DNA of 64,000 bases from Suipraeoptans intestinalis (GTDB lineage Bacteria > Bacillota > Clostridia > Lachnospirales > Lachnospiraceae), in NCBI RefSeq assembly GCF_009696485.1, contig NZ_VULY01000018.1, positions 941,001 through 1,005,000 of the forward strand. The letters run 5' to 3'. Positions 1 to 8,757 of the stretch are shown piece by piece. A program made the translations under genes and the position numbers. Under the pieces are notes generated by a model. The model made no database searches. It saw nothing but the letters and a program-made list of their open reading frames with translations, and was not told the origin of the DNA. Each line of letters opens with the position of its first letter. Position 1 is the first letter of the stretch.

Positions 1-1045
1 ACGGATTCTGCACGATCAGGCCTTTTATTTTTCCTGCCTCTAATTCCTGCAGATTCCTTTTCGTTACGTCAAAGCCGATCACTGACAGATCCGTATCGGT
101 CCTTTCCATGGCCTCCAGTACGGCAGGTACCGCTGATCCGTCCATAATAAAACACCCCTTCGCTTCCGGATTCTTCTTCAAAAGATAATCCATTATCATC
201 TCCTGGGAAATGCTGTCCGGCTGTACTCCTTCTTCCGTCTTCTCTACCCCTTCCGGTTTCTCGTAGGTTCCGTTTTCTATCTCCTGAATCATTCCTTCCT
301 TTTGTTCTTCCAGCCGGTTCAGGTAGTACACTCCCGCCACCGGAAGGTTGGGATATTCCGCCGCCGCAGTCTGAAATCCCTTCTCCCGCAGGAGTAAGGA
401 TTCTGCCCGAAAATCTGATGCAAATACCAGGACGCTTCCGCCCTCCGGCAGTTCTTCCGCCATGTGGGCTGCCGCTTCTCCTGCCGCCCCTTCATTATCC
501 GTCGCTACCATAGACATCAGGCCCTCATAGGAGTTCCCTGAATCAAACGCAATGATGGGAATATCATTCTCTGCCGCCATATCGAACTGTACGGTTCCCG
601 CCTTTACGTCGGCAATGGCGATCCCCACTGCGATGGGATATCTTGCGATCTCCTCGTCCAGAATATTGATCTGCTCTTCCACGTTGTTTTCTGTACCGGA
701 TCCGCTATATGTGACTTTGATCTTTTCTTTTCCCGTATATCCCAGGATCCTGTTCAGATCCTCCTTTGCCGCCTCGGCTCCTTTTTCCACGGTATTCCAA
801 AACGGTCCGCTTTCTCCCTTTCCGATCACAGAGATGTAGGCGCCTTTTTCCAGATTCAACCCTTCTGCATTGCTGTAGGCAGCCGGCTGGATCATTTGCA
901 GCCACGCCTGTCTTTTGATCTCCTCGCTGCTCACCTTTGTTTTCTGTCCGTTATCTGATGCCATGTCCTCCTGAATCCTGCAGCTGCATAACAGCAGGCT
1001 CATCCCCAAAAGGACTGCAAGAACGCCGGCCATTCTCTTTTTCAT
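1..1045 (-). CDS. Sugar-binding lipoprotein (RbsB/LacI-type periplasmic-binding fold), 3' end outside window
   Basis: The minus-strand reading frame is open from the ATG at 1045 to the window edge, so only the N-terminal ~348 residues are visible and the stop lies outside. The start has GGAG a few bases upstream. The product begins with a lipoprotein signal (MKKRMAG, then LLLCSC; the lipobox cysteine is near residue 20). The body resembles type 1 periplasmic binding proteins of the ribose/galactose ABC class: ISVIGKGESGPFW near the start, GIAIADVKAG, then IPIIAFDSGNS and MVATDNEGAAGEAA, which are the usual ligand-cleft segments. Its probable role is extracellular capture of a sugar or autoinducer-like ligand. 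Partner permease and ATPase genes are not visible; they may lie beyond the left edge. The family call is firm, the ligand is unknown. Confidence 0.8.
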   Translation of the reverse strand, partial: MKKRMAGVLAVLLGMSLLLCSCRIQEDMASDNGQKTKVSSEEIKRQAWLQMIQPAAYSNAEGLNLEKGAYISVIGKGESGPFWNTVEKGAEAAKEDLNRILGYTGKEKIKVTYSGSGTENNVEEQINILDEEIARYPIAVGIAIADVKAGTVQFDMAAENDIPIIAFDSGNSYEGLMSMVATDNEGAAGEAAAHMAEELPEGGSVLVFASDFRAESLLLREKGFQTAAAEYPNLPVAGVYYLNRLEEQKEGMIQEIENGTYEKPEGVEKTEEGVQPDSISQEMIMDYLLKKNPEAKGCFIMDGSAVPAVLEAMERTDTDLSVIGFDVTKRNLQELEAGKIKGLIVQNP

Positions 1046-1166
1046 TCTAAAACTCCTTCCAATCTGTCTGTTTCTGTGACAAATTTTCTACTCCAACACT
1101 ATACACCAATTTGACCGGAAAGTCTTGAAATTTTTCTTAATTTTTCCGGTTTGCCTGTCCTTTCCC

Positions 1167-1195
1167 TTGTATATTTGCCTGTTTTGTATTATGAT
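1167..1195 (+). promoter_or_regulatory. Sigma-A-type promoter of the ferredoxin gene
   Basis: TTGTAT, a 17-base spacer and TATGAT precede the ferredoxin start by about 60 bases. Spacing is ideal and both hexamers match the consensus moderately. Confidence 0.55.
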
Positions 1196-1255
1196 AAGTC
1201 AAAGGAAATCTAAAAAGATTCCCTATTCTTCATTATGAAAAAGGAGGTTTTACCA

Positions 1256-1426
1256 ATGGCACATGTAATTAGCAGTGATTGTGTAAGTTGTGGAGCTTGC
1301 GAGCCGGAATGTCCAGTTGGAGCGATTTCTCAGGGCGCTGATCAGTACGAAATTGATGCAGACGCTTGTATTGATTGCGGAGCCTGTGCTTCTCAATGTC
1401 CTACAGGATCCATTTCTCAGGCTTAA
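1256..1426 (+). CDS. 2[4Fe-4S] ferredoxin, clostridial type
   Basis: A 56-residue ferredoxin that carries electrons between cytoplasmic redox enzymes such as pyruvate:ferredoxin oxidoreductase, hydrogenase or Rnf. Two classic CxxCxxCxxxCP cluster motifs are visible (CVSCGACEPECP and CIDCGACASQCP), one per half of the internally duplicated fold. The start at 1256 is chosen because AAGGAGG lies 8 bases upstream; the in-frame ATG at 1235 would place the ribosome site inside the gene. It is monocistronic, with its own promoter and a hairpin terminator shared with dnaB on the opposite strand. Length and cysteine spacing are typical. Confidence 0.95.
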   Translation: MAHVISSDCVSCGACEPECPVGAISQGADQYEIDADACIDCGACASQCPTGSISQA

Positions 1427-1528
1427 TTGATCCTGAATGAATGACCGGAACCGCCGCAGGGCGTGTTTCGGGATTGTGGGTGATCGCCCAGGTTTCAGAT
1501 GGATTGGGACTTTGACGCATCGCCATTA

Positions 1529-1571
1529 TAAAAAAGATATTACTCGGAAGATGCCGGTAATATCTTTTTTA
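1529..1571. terminator. Bidirectional intrinsic terminator between ferredoxin and dnaB
   Basis: The arms AAAAAAGATATTAC and GTAATATCTTTTTT flank a 13-base loop. The A/T tracts give a U-run in either direction, so it can end both the ferredoxin transcript and the convergent dnaB transcript. Confidence 0.85.
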
Positions 1572-1601
1572 TTTGGATTGATAGGATAATATCCCTCTTG
1601 T

Positions 1602-2954
1602 TTACTTCTCCCTGACTTCCTCCCGGACCATATTGGCAAATCTGGTATATTCTCCCAGCCACACCAAACTGACGGTCCCCACCGGACCGTTTCTCTGCTT
1701 TGCGATAATAACCTCCGCCTCCTTTTTATGCTCGGAGTCTTTGTTATAATATTCGTCCCGGTAAAGAAACATCACCACGTCGGCGTCCTGCTCAATGGCT
1801 CCGGACTCCCTCAAGTCCGAAAGCAGCGGTCGTTTGTCATCTCTGCGTTCTACCGCACGGCTTAGCTGTGACAGTGCGATCACCGGCACATTCAATTCTC
1901 TTGCCAGTCCCTTCAAAGCCCTTGAGATATCGGAAATCTCCTGCTGTCTGGATTCAGATGCCCGTCCTGTCCTGCCCGTCATCAGCTGCAGGTAGTCGAT
2001 GATCACCAGATCCAGCCCATGCTCCAGCTTATATTTTCTGCACTTGGAGCGAAGCTCTGAAATAGAAATTCCCGGCGTGTCATCAATGATCAGGCCGGAG
2101 GTTCCGATCACTCCGGCTCCCTCGATCAGCTTTTCCCAGTCAGTATCCTGCATATTTCCGGTACGCAGCCTCTGTGCATCCACATTGGATTCCATGGCGA
2201 ACAGACGGTTCATCAGCTGCTCGTTCGACATCTCCAGACTGAAGATCGCCACCGCCTTCCCCGAACGGAAGGCAACATTTTGCGCCACATTCAGCACAAA
2301 CGCCGTCTTTCCCATGGAAGGCCTGGCCGCGATCAGGATCAGATCCGATGGCTGAAGTCCCGACAATTTGTAATCCAGGTCGTGGAAGCCGGTAGGGATT
2401 CCCGTCACACTCCCCCGGTTTTTCGCCGCTTTTTCAATCTTCTCCAGCGTCCGCATCACCACCTGACGAATGGGAACAAAGTCCTTGCCTCCCTTTCGCT
2501 GCAGCAGCTCGAACATCGACTTTTCTGTCTGCTCCAGGATCACATCCAGAGGCTCCTTGCCCACATAGCAGGTGTTGGCAATTTCTTCATTCAAACGGAT
2601 CAGCCTGCGCATCAATGCCTTCTCCGCCACAATCTCCGCATAATATTTGACGTTTGCCGAGGTAGGCACCGTCGTGATCAGATCCCGCACAAATTCCATG
2701 CTGGCCACCTCATCCGACACGTCTTTTTCCTTCAGCCGTTCCTGAAGTGTTACCAGATCTACCGGTCTTCCCTCGTTGAACAGCTCCACCATGGATTCAA
2801 ACACGATACCGTAGGGCGTCTGGTAGAAGTCCTCCTTGCTGATCAATTCTGCTGCCGTCATAATGGCATCCTTATCCATCAGCATGGAGCCTACCACAGA
2901 GGCCTCCGCCTCCACGCTGTGCGGCATCGCTTTTTTTGCAAGCGCTTCTTCCAT
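1602..2954 (-). CDS. dnaB: Replicative DNA helicase DnaB
   Basis: A 450-residue hexameric helicase that unwinds DNA at the replication fork and recruits primase. The N-terminal primase-interaction domain starts with the typical PHSVEAEASVVGSML. Walker A (ARPSMGKTA) is near residues 210-218. Further RecA-fold motifs follow: FSLEMS, the Walker B-like LVIIDYLQLM, and the DLRESGAIEQDADVV segment with the downstream arginine region. Length is normal and no intein is present. It is the last gene of gdpP-rplI-dnaB, nine bases after rplI, an order common in Firmicutes. Confidence 0.97.
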   Translation of the reverse strand: MEEALAKKAMPHSVEAEASVVGSMLMDKDAIMTAAELISKEDFYQTPYGIVFESMVELFNEGRPVDLVTLQERLKEKDVSDEVASMEFVRDLITTVPTSANVKYYAEIVAEKALMRRLIRLNEEIANTCYVGKEPLDVILEQTEKSMFELLQRKGGKDFVPIRQVVMRTLEKIEKAAKNRGSVTGIPTGFHDLDYKLSGLQPSDLILIAARPSMGKTAFVLNVAQNVAFRSGKAVAIFSLEMSNEQLMNRLFAMESNVDAQRLRTGNMQDTDWEKLIEGAGVIGTSGLIIDDTPGISISELRSKCRKYKLEHGLDLVIIDYLQLMTGRTGRASESRQQEISDISRALKGLARELNVPVIALSQLSRAVERRDDKRPLLSDLRESGAIEQDADVVMFLYRDEYYNKDSEHKKEAEVIIAKQRNGPVGTVSLVWLGEYTRFANMVREEVREK

Positions 2955-2963
2955 GCCGTCCTC

Positions 2964-3410
2964 CTACTCTTCCGCTACGCTGACTTTCAGATCTGCCGTC
3001 ACTTTGGGATGCAGTTTGATCCCTACCGTATGCTCTCCGATGGTTTTAATCGCGTCTTTCAGCAGCACCTTCTTTTTGTCGATCTCCAGATTCATCTGGC
3101 TTTTCACCTCTGCCGCGATCTCTTTGGATGAGATGGACCCGAAAGCCTTTCCGCCCTCTCCCGTCTTGATGGCCAGCTGTATCTTTCCGGCCTCGATTTC
3201 CTGCTTCAGCGCCAGCGCCGCCTCGTATTTTTCCTGCGCCACCTTATCTTCGTTGGCCTTTTTCAGCTTCAGGTCATTCAGGTTCCTGCTGTTCGCCTCC
3301 AGACCTTTTTTCTGCTTCAGAATAAAATTGCGGGCGTATCCGTCATTGATCTCCACAATGTCTCCTGCTTTTCCCAGTGCTTTTACGTCTTCTGTCAATA
3401 TAACTTTCAT
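2964..3410 (-). CDS. rplI: 50S ribosomal protein L9
   Basis: A 148-residue large-subunit protein that binds 23S rRNA near the base of the L1 stalk. The N-terminal domain begins MKVILTEDVKALGKAGDIVEINDGYARNF in three recognisable pieces, with the conserved G-K-G-D and GYARNF signature; a long central helix (about residues 45-75) and a C-terminal domain with GGKAFGSIS follow. It starts directly after the gdpP stop codon, and its GGAGG site lies in the end of gdpP, implying tight coupling. Length is typical. Confidence 0.97.
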   Translation of the reverse strand: MKVILTEDVKALGKAGDIVEINDGYARNFILKQKKGLEANSRNLNDLKLKKANEDKVAQEKYEAALALKQEIEAGKIQLAIKTGEGGKAFGSISSKEIAAEVKSQMNLEIDKKKVLLKDAIKTIGEHTVGIKLHPKVTADLKVSVAEE

Positions 3411-5474
3411 CTATTCGTCTCCTTCCTCCTGCAGATATTCATCAATCTTCTCTTTCAGTTCTTCCATTGCCCTCTCCATGTCCGTATGGTCAAACTGGGC
3501 TCCCGCTGCGTTCAGATGTCCGCCGCCCCCCAGCTTCTCCATCAGATACTGTACATTGACTTCATCAATGGATCTTGCGCTGACATAGATCTTGCCATTA
3601 TGCTCCGTCAGTACAAAAGACGCCTTGATCCCGTTGATATCCAGCAGCTCATTTGCCGCCTGGGCGCCTGCAATGGTGGGGCTTTCAATGGAAAGATCCT
3701 CTCCCATCGCCAGTGCGAACATTCCTTTGTACACGGAAGCTCCGCTGATGATCGCCGCCTTGGCGCGGTAAGCCTCCATATCGTCCCGCAGCAGCTTCCG
3801 CACCAGCGTGATATCCGCTCCGCTTCTTCGCAAAAAAGCCGCCGCCTCAAAGGTCCTGACCCCTGTCTTATTCAAAAAGTTATTCGTGTCAATGGTAATA
3901 CCGGCATACATACTGCTTGCCTCTATGCTGGGAATGTTGACATCATCCACAATGTACTGCAGCACTTCCGCCACCATCTCACAGGTGGAGGAGGCATAGG
4001 GCTCGATGTAGGACAGCAGGGCATTTTCAATATGGTCGCTGCTCTGCCGGTGATGATCCAGTACCACGATAGTCTCTGTCTTCTTTAAAAGCTCCGGACA
4101 TTCCGTCATATAAGGACGGTTAATGTCTACCACGATCACCAGGGAATTTTCATCTGCCAGATCCACCGCTTCTTCCGGTTTCAGAAAGAAGTCTCTGGGA
4201 TAAGAGATATCTTTCAGAAAACTGTCATACAGCGGCCTTACCGTCGTTGATATCTCGTCGATGACAATATGAGCCGTCTTTTCCAGCGCCGCCACCGCCC
4301 GGTAGATTCCGATAGCCGCCCCAAAGGAATCCATGTCCGCCATCTTATGCCCCATGACGAAGATCTTGTCTTTCACGGTAATAAATTCCCGCAGCGCCTC
4401 TGCCTTTACCCGCGCCTTCACCCGGGTGTTCTTGGCTGTCTGTTCCCTTTTTCCGCCGTAATAGGTGGTGCCCGTCCTGTCTTTGATCACCGCCTGGTCG
4501 CCGCCTCTTCCCAGCGCCAGATCAATGGCGACTCTTGCATAATCATTACTCTGGGCATAAGCCGTCTCGCTGAAGCCCAGCCCGATACTGAGCGTAGCCG
4601 GGATCCGGTTGCCGATGTTGACCGACTTTACATCCTCCAGCAGGGAAAACCGGTCGTCCTCCAGACCTTCCAGATATTTTTTCTGGAAAATCACAAAGTA
4701 CTTGTCATTTTCCATCTTTTTCACGATTCCGTCGATCCTGGCAATATACTGATTGATCCGTCGGTCCACCAGCGCCACCAGAAGGGACTGGCGCACTTCC
4801 TCCACACTGACCACAACCTCGTCGTAGTTGTCAATATAGATCAGCCCGGCTACCAGCCGTTGTTCCTCATTCTGCCGGATATACCGGTTCATATCCGTCA
4901 CATCCCGCAGGGATACTGCTATAAAATACTCTTTTTCCGACGGCATCTGCAGCAGCTTTTCCGTATCGCTGAACCCTTCTGCCCAGACCCGCCTCAGCTC
5001 GGCGATATACTCGCGTCCCTCATAGGAAACTTCGATCTGCGTCCGTTCGTCCACGTCCTTCGGGAATACCCCCCTGTTCAGCTGTGGGATATATTTGCTC
5101 AGATACAGCTTTTGCTGCTGGAACACCCCAAACGACTCCTGAAAACAGTCGTTCATCCAGACAACCTTTCCGTCCTCCAGCAAAATCGCATAGGCGATGG
5201 AAAGCTCCTTTAAAAGCGTATTCTGCACGATCCCGTACTGGGCGGCAAACTCGATCAGATCCTTCATGACTGCCGACTTGCTGTACACATAAAGCGCCAC
5301 AACGATCCCTGCGTACACCGCCAGCAGGATAAACATCAGCGTCCCCGCCTTCCGGTCAATCTGGTAGATCCAGATGTTCATCAGCACCAAAAGCACTGTC
5401 ATGACCATGGGCATCTGCAGGTAATATTTTAATTGCCCCTTCAGCTTTACCTGTTGCTTCTCTTTTTCTGCCAT
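3411..5474 (-). CDS. gdpP: GdpP-type c-di-AMP phosphodiesterase (PAS-like, degenerate GGDEF, DHH/DHHA1)
   Basis: A 687-residue membrane phosphodiesterase that hydrolyses cyclic di-AMP to pApA. Two N-terminal transmembrane helices (about residues 18-62) are followed by a PAS-like domain, a degenerate GGDEF domain (about 190-330) and a DHH/DHHA1 catalytic module. Metal-site motifs are visible: MGHKMADMDSFGAA, VVDINRP, VVLDHHRQ near residue 475, and GGGGHLNAAGAQ near 650. It is first in the gdpP-rplI-dnaB operon. Its presence shows that c-di-AMP signalling is active in this organism, which bears on the BusR-like regulator at 34417. The family is very clear. Confidence 0.95.
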   Translation of the reverse strand: MAEKEKQQVKLKGQLKYYLQMPMVMTVLLVLMNIWIYQIDRKAGTLMFILLAVYAGIVVALYVYSKSAVMKDLIEFAAQYGIVQNTLLKELSIAYAILLEDGKVVWMNDCFQESFGVFQQQKLYLSKYIPQLNRGVFPKDVDERTQIEVSYEGREYIAELRRVWAEGFSDTEKLLQMPSEKEYFIAVSLRDVTDMNRYIRQNEEQRLVAGLIYIDNYDEVVVSVEEVRQSLLVALVDRRINQYIARIDGIVKKMENDKYFVIFQKKYLEGLEDDRFSLLEDVKSVNIGNRIPATLSIGLGFSETAYAQSNDYARVAIDLALGRGGDQAVIKDRTGTTYYGGKREQTAKNTRVKARVKAEALREFITVKDKIFVMGHKMADMDSFGAAIGIYRAVAALEKTAHIVIDEISTTVRPLYDSFLKDISYPRDFFLKPEEAVDLADENSLVIVVDINRPYMTECPELLKKTETIVVLDHHRQSSDHIENALLSYIEPYASSTCEMVAEVLQYIVDDVNIPSIEASSMYAGITIDTNNFLNKTGVRTFEAAAFLRRSGADITLVRKLLRDDMEAYRAKAAIISGASVYKGMFALAMGEDLSIESPTIAGAQAANELLDINGIKASFVLTEHNGKIYVSARSIDEVNVQYLMEKLGGGGHLNAAGAQFDHTDMERAMEELKEKIDEYLQEEGDE

Positions 5475-5547
5475 CTTCTCATCCTCTAAAAATGAATCCA
5501 GTTCTCACTAATAACATATAGTATACCATCTTTCGACCAAAAATAAA

Positions 5548-5619
5548 AGATGATACTTCCCTGACGACTCCCATGCACACTTTCCAGTCGCACCTTTGCC
5601 GTCAGGGAATGTATCATCT
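5548..5619 (-). terminator. Long-stem terminator of the galE operon
   Basis: The arm at 5548-5565 (AGATGATACTTCCCTGAC) pairs with 5601-5619 over 18 base pairs with one bulged base, around a 35-base loop. On the minus strand the stem is followed by TTTTATTTTT, consistent with an intrinsic terminator ending the GNB/LNB operon. The -10 region of gdpP lies just beyond it. Confidence 0.7.
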
Positions 5620-5627
5620 GTGTTTCT

Positions 5628-6647
5628 TTATCGAAATCCTTCCGGATTCATGGACTGCCACCGCCAGGTATCCTCGCACATTTCTTCCAGACCTTTTTCT
5701 GCTTTCCAGCCCAGAACCTTTTCTGCCTTTGCCGGATCTGCGTAGCAGGTGGCGATATCTCCGCTTCTTCGCGGACGGATCTCATAAGGGATCTCCTTCC
5801 CGCAGGCCTTGGAAAAGGCTCTGACCATATCCAGTACAGAATACCCTGTTCCGGTTCCCAGATTGATGATCTCCAGGCCGGGATCTGTAAACAGGTAGGC
5901 AATGGCTTTTACATGGCCTTTTGCCAGATCGACCACATGGATATAGTCCCTTACTCCCGTTCCGTCCGGCGTATCATAATCGTTCCCAAATACCCCCAGC
6001 CTTTCCAGTTTCCCTACGGCCACCTGGGAAATGTAAGGCATCAGGTTATTGGGGATCCCTCTGGGATCCTCTCCGATCTCTCCGCTTTTATGAGCGCCTA
6101 CCGGATTGAAATATCGCAGCAGGATCACATTCCATCTGGGGTCCGCCTTCTGGATATCCATCATGATCTGTTCCATCATGGACTTGGTCCAGCCGTAAGG
6201 ATTGGTACACTCTCCCTTGGGGCAGGCTTCCGTAATGGGAATCTCCACAGGATTTCCGTACACGGTAGCAGAAGAACTGAATACCAGATTCCACACTCCC
6301 GTTTCCTTCATCACTTTGATCAGGGTCAGGGTTCCCGTAATGTTGTTGTGGTAGTACTCCAGCGGTTTTTCCACCGACTCGCCCACAGCCTTTAAAGCCG
6401 CACAATGCAGCACCGCGTCAATCCTCTCCTGAAGGATCACGCTCTTTAAAAGCTCTTCCTCCAGCACATCTCCCTTGTAAAAGGTCACGGCTTTCCCCGT
6501 GATCCTCTGAACCCGCCTTACAGATTCCTCCGAGGAATTGGACAGATTATCATAGATCACCACTTCATAGCCGCTCTCTAAAAGCTCCACCGCCGTGTGG
6601 CTTCCAATATAGCCTGCGCCGCCTGTGATCAGTATTTTTTTTGCCAT
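5628..6647 (-). CDS. galE: UDP-glucose/UDP-N-acetylglucosamine 4-epimerase GalE
   Basis: A 339-residue short-chain dehydrogenase-type epimerase interconverting UDP-Glc/UDP-Gal, and in GNB/LNB loci probably also UDP-GlcNAc/UDP-GalNAc. The NAD-binding motif is GGAGYIGSH at the N-terminus; the catalytic pair appears as SSSATVYG (Ser) and NPYGWTK (YxxxK). GVRDYIHVVDLA and the NLGTGTGYSVL region are typical of GalE. The start at 6647 is chosen because GGGAGG lies 7 bases upstream; the longer frame would overlap nahK. It is the last gene of the six-gene operon and corresponds to lnpD of bifidobacteria. Confidence 0.93.
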   Translation of the reverse strand: MAKKILITGGAGYIGSHTAVELLESGYEVVIYDNLSNSSEESVRRVQRITGKAVTFYKGDVLEEELLKSVILQERIDAVLHCAALKAVGESVEKPLEYYHNNITGTLTLIKVMKETGVWNLVFSSSATVYGNPVEIPITEACPKGECTNPYGWTKSMMEQIMMDIQKADPRWNVILLRYFNPVGAHKSGEIGEDPRGIPNNLMPYISQVAVGKLERLGVFGNDYDTPDGTGVRDYIHVVDLAKGHVKAIAYLFTDPGLEIINLGTGTGYSVLDMVRAFSKACGKEIPYEIRPRRSGDIATCYADPAKAEKVLGWKAEKGLEEMCEDTWRWQSMNPEGFR

Positions 6648-6651
6648 GTGA

Positions 6652-7776
6652 CTACCTCCCTGCATTTCCGTACTTTCTTACGATTTCCTTCATGGTATCC
6701 CACTTGCGCTCCATGTCCTCCACCAGACAAAACTGCGTCCGGCATCTGTCCAGATTCTGTCCCTCTCTGTGGATCTTAAAGTAGGTATCTCCCTCCAGAT
6801 AATCTGTCAAAAACCGCATTCCGCACTCAAAGGTCATGACTTTCGCCCCCATAGGCAACAGCTCGATCTCTTTTTCTGTCAGTTTTCCCTGACAGCCCTC
6901 AATAAATCCTTTCACATAGATTTCAAACAGATGCATATCACAGGAGACCTTTGACAGATCCCTCTCATCCTCCGTGGCCGTGCTGGCTCCAAATCGGATG
7001 GAATCGCCAAAATCAAACACAGCCAGTCCCGGCATCACCGTATCCAGATCGATGACGCAGATCCCCCTTCCCGACTTGTTGTCGATCATAATATTGTTCA
7101 GCTTGGTGTCGTTGTGGGTCACTCTGATCGGGATCTTTCCTGCCTCCAACAGCCGCGAAAAATATTCTGCCGTTTCCTTTCTCCGACGGACAAAGGCGAT
7201 CTCTTTTTCCACCTCTTTCGCTCTTCCCTTTCGATCTGCCAGAACCGCCTGTTCAAAGGCTTCATAGCGGGCGCATGTATTGTGAAAATCCTTAATGGTC
7301 TCATGAAGGGTTTCCGCCGGATAATCCGACAGCAGACATTGAAACGTCCCGAAAGCCACGGCGCTTTGATAAAAATGCTCTTCCTTTTCTACCTGATCGT
7401 AGCTGGTGGCGTCTGTGATAAATTTGTAGGATCTCCAGTAATCTCCCTTGGAATCCACATAAAACGGATCTCCGTCCACCGTGTGGATCACATTTAAGGT
7501 CTCCCTGTCGGGATCTCCTCCCTGGCAGATAATCTTTTTTCTCAAGTGGGATGTGACGCCCACAATATTTTCCATCAGACTCCTGGGATCTGTAAACACA
7601 TCCTTGTTCATCCGCTGCAGGATCACCTTTAGCGTTCCCATTTCTGCAATTTCAAATACCAGCAGATACGTATCATTGATGTGTCCGCTTCCATACGGCT
7701 CTTCCCTTGTCAGGATCCCTTCATACTGGAAGCTTCCGATCGCTTCATCCAGCTGCTGTCTTGTTACCTGTGCCAT
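6652..7776 (-). CDS. nahK: N-acetylhexosamine 1-kinase NahK (APH-fold)
   Basis: A 374-residue kinase of the aminoglycoside-phosphotransferase fold. Family members in GNB/LNB loci phosphorylate GlcNAc or GalNAc at the anomeric hydroxyl. Visible motifs are the nucleotide-loop YGSGHINDTYLL, the catalytic-loop VTHNDTKLNNIMID and the metal-binding VIDLDTVMPG. It follows the nucleotidyltransferase by one base and precedes galE by four. It should act on the GlcNAc or GalNAc left when GH112 phosphorolyses the disaccharide, giving the sugar-1-phosphate for the neighbouring nucleotidyltransferase. Context makes NahK more likely than a choline kinase or resistance enzyme. Confidence 0.87.
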   Translation of the reverse strand: MAQVTRQQLDEAIGSFQYEGILTREEPYGSGHINDTYLLVFEIAEMGTLKVILQRMNKDVFTDPRSLMENIVGVTSHLRKKIICQGGDPDRETLNVIHTVDGDPFYVDSKGDYWRSYKFITDATSYDQVEKEEHFYQSAVAFGTFQCLLSDYPAETLHETIKDFHNTCARYEAFEQAVLADRKGRAKEVEKEIAFVRRRKETAEYFSRLLEAGKIPIRVTHNDTKLNNIMIDNKSGRGICVIDLDTVMPGLAVFDFGDSIRFGASTATEDERDLSKVSCDMHLFEIYVKGFIEGCQGKLTEKEIELLPMGAKVMTFECGMRFLTDYLEGDTYFKIHREGQNLDRCRTQFCLVEDMERKWDTMKEIVRKYGNAGR

Positions 7777-7777
7777 G

Positions 7778-8704
7778 TTATGATTCCCCCCAAAGCTTTT
7801 TCGGATACCGTCCCTCTTCCGTCATTTTTCTGACGGCCTCCATCACTACCGGTTTATCCTCTTTGTATGTAACTCCATACCACTTGTCTTTTGATTTTAA
7901 AACATCCACCGTTGCCTTTTCTTCTTCCAGCAGCCTGCTGACTACTTCCGGCAGAAAATACTCGCACTTCATGGGATTTTCCTGCAGTCCCCTGTCCAAA
8001 AACGCCGGGAACCTTTTCTTTAATTCCTGCAGAATACTGGCAGAAAATCCCCACATGTTCATAGACACCGTGGTTTCCTTTGGCACGAAATTCCAGGTCT
8101 CTCCCTCGTCTTCCGTGAAGGCGATCCCTCCGTCTCTTTTTTCTACCCGGGTTCTCTCACAGATCCCCACAAGCCGTCCGGCCTCGTCCATCTCACAGAT
8201 CCCTCTGGCAACATGTCCGTTATCCGTTACCGTGTTGCCCAACTGGTATCCCACCATGGTATAACGGTATTTTTCATCATCCTCATGACTTTCCAGATAG
8301 TGATAGATCAGGCGGAAGGCTTCTTCCCCGTAATAATCGTCTGCATTGATCACTGCAAAGGGACCGTCTATTTCCTCCAGACAGCTTAACACTGCATGAC
8401 CGGTTCCCCATGGCTTGACGCGCCCTTCCGGCACCTGATATCCCTCCGGCAGGTTGGCAATATCCTGGAATACATAGGCAACCTCCATATGGTCTGCCAT
8501 TCTTTTCCCGATCACCTGACGGAAATCCTCTTCGTTTTCCCGCTTGATGATAAATGCCACTTTTTCAAATCCTGCTCTTTTTGCATCAAACAGGGAGAAA
8601 TCCATAATGATCTGCCCCTCTTCGTCAATGGGATCGATCTGCTTTAGCCCTCCGTATCTGCTTCCCATTCCCGCTGCCATAATGACCAATACCGGTTTTT
8701 TCAT
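7778..8704 (-). CDS. Sugar-1-phosphate nucleotidyltransferase of the GNB/LNB operon
   Basis: A 308-residue NTP-transferase (GT-A-like fold) expected to join UTP, or another NTP, to a hexose- or HexNAc-1-phosphate. The signature loop is AAGMGSRYGGLKQ at the N-terminus; PWGTGHAVLSC and the metal-binding INADDYYG follow. The start at 8704 has GGAGGT about 7 bases upstream and removes an unlikely 11-residue extension. In bifidobacteria this operon position is occupied by a GalT-type uridylyltransferase (LnpC); here an unrelated family fills the slot, so direct UDP-sugar formation from UTP is likely. The exact sugar cannot be told from sequence. Confidence 0.85.
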   Translation of the reverse strand: MKKPVLVIMAAGMGSRYGGLKQIDPIDEEGQIIMDFSLFDAKRAGFEKVAFIIKRENEEDFRQVIGKRMADHMEVAYVFQDIANLPEGYQVPEGRVKPWGTGHAVLSCLEEIDGPFAVINADDYYGEEAFRLIYHYLESHEDDEKYRYTMVGYQLGNTVTDNGHVARGICEMDEAGRLVGICERTRVEKRDGGIAFTEDEGETWNFVPKETTVSMNMWGFSASILQELKKRFPAFLDRGLQENPMKCEYFLPEVVSRLLEEEKATVDVLKSKDKWYGVTYKEDKPVVMEAVRKMTEEGRYPKKLWGES

Positions 8705-8757
8705 TTTCCTTACCTCCAAACTCTTTCTATCTGTCATTCTTTCCGTCTGTACTTCCT

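Noticed and set aside
2280..3588. Overlapping plus-strand open frames across dnaB, rplI and gdpP
   Set aside because: They are complements of strongly conserved genes, with no family signature of their own.
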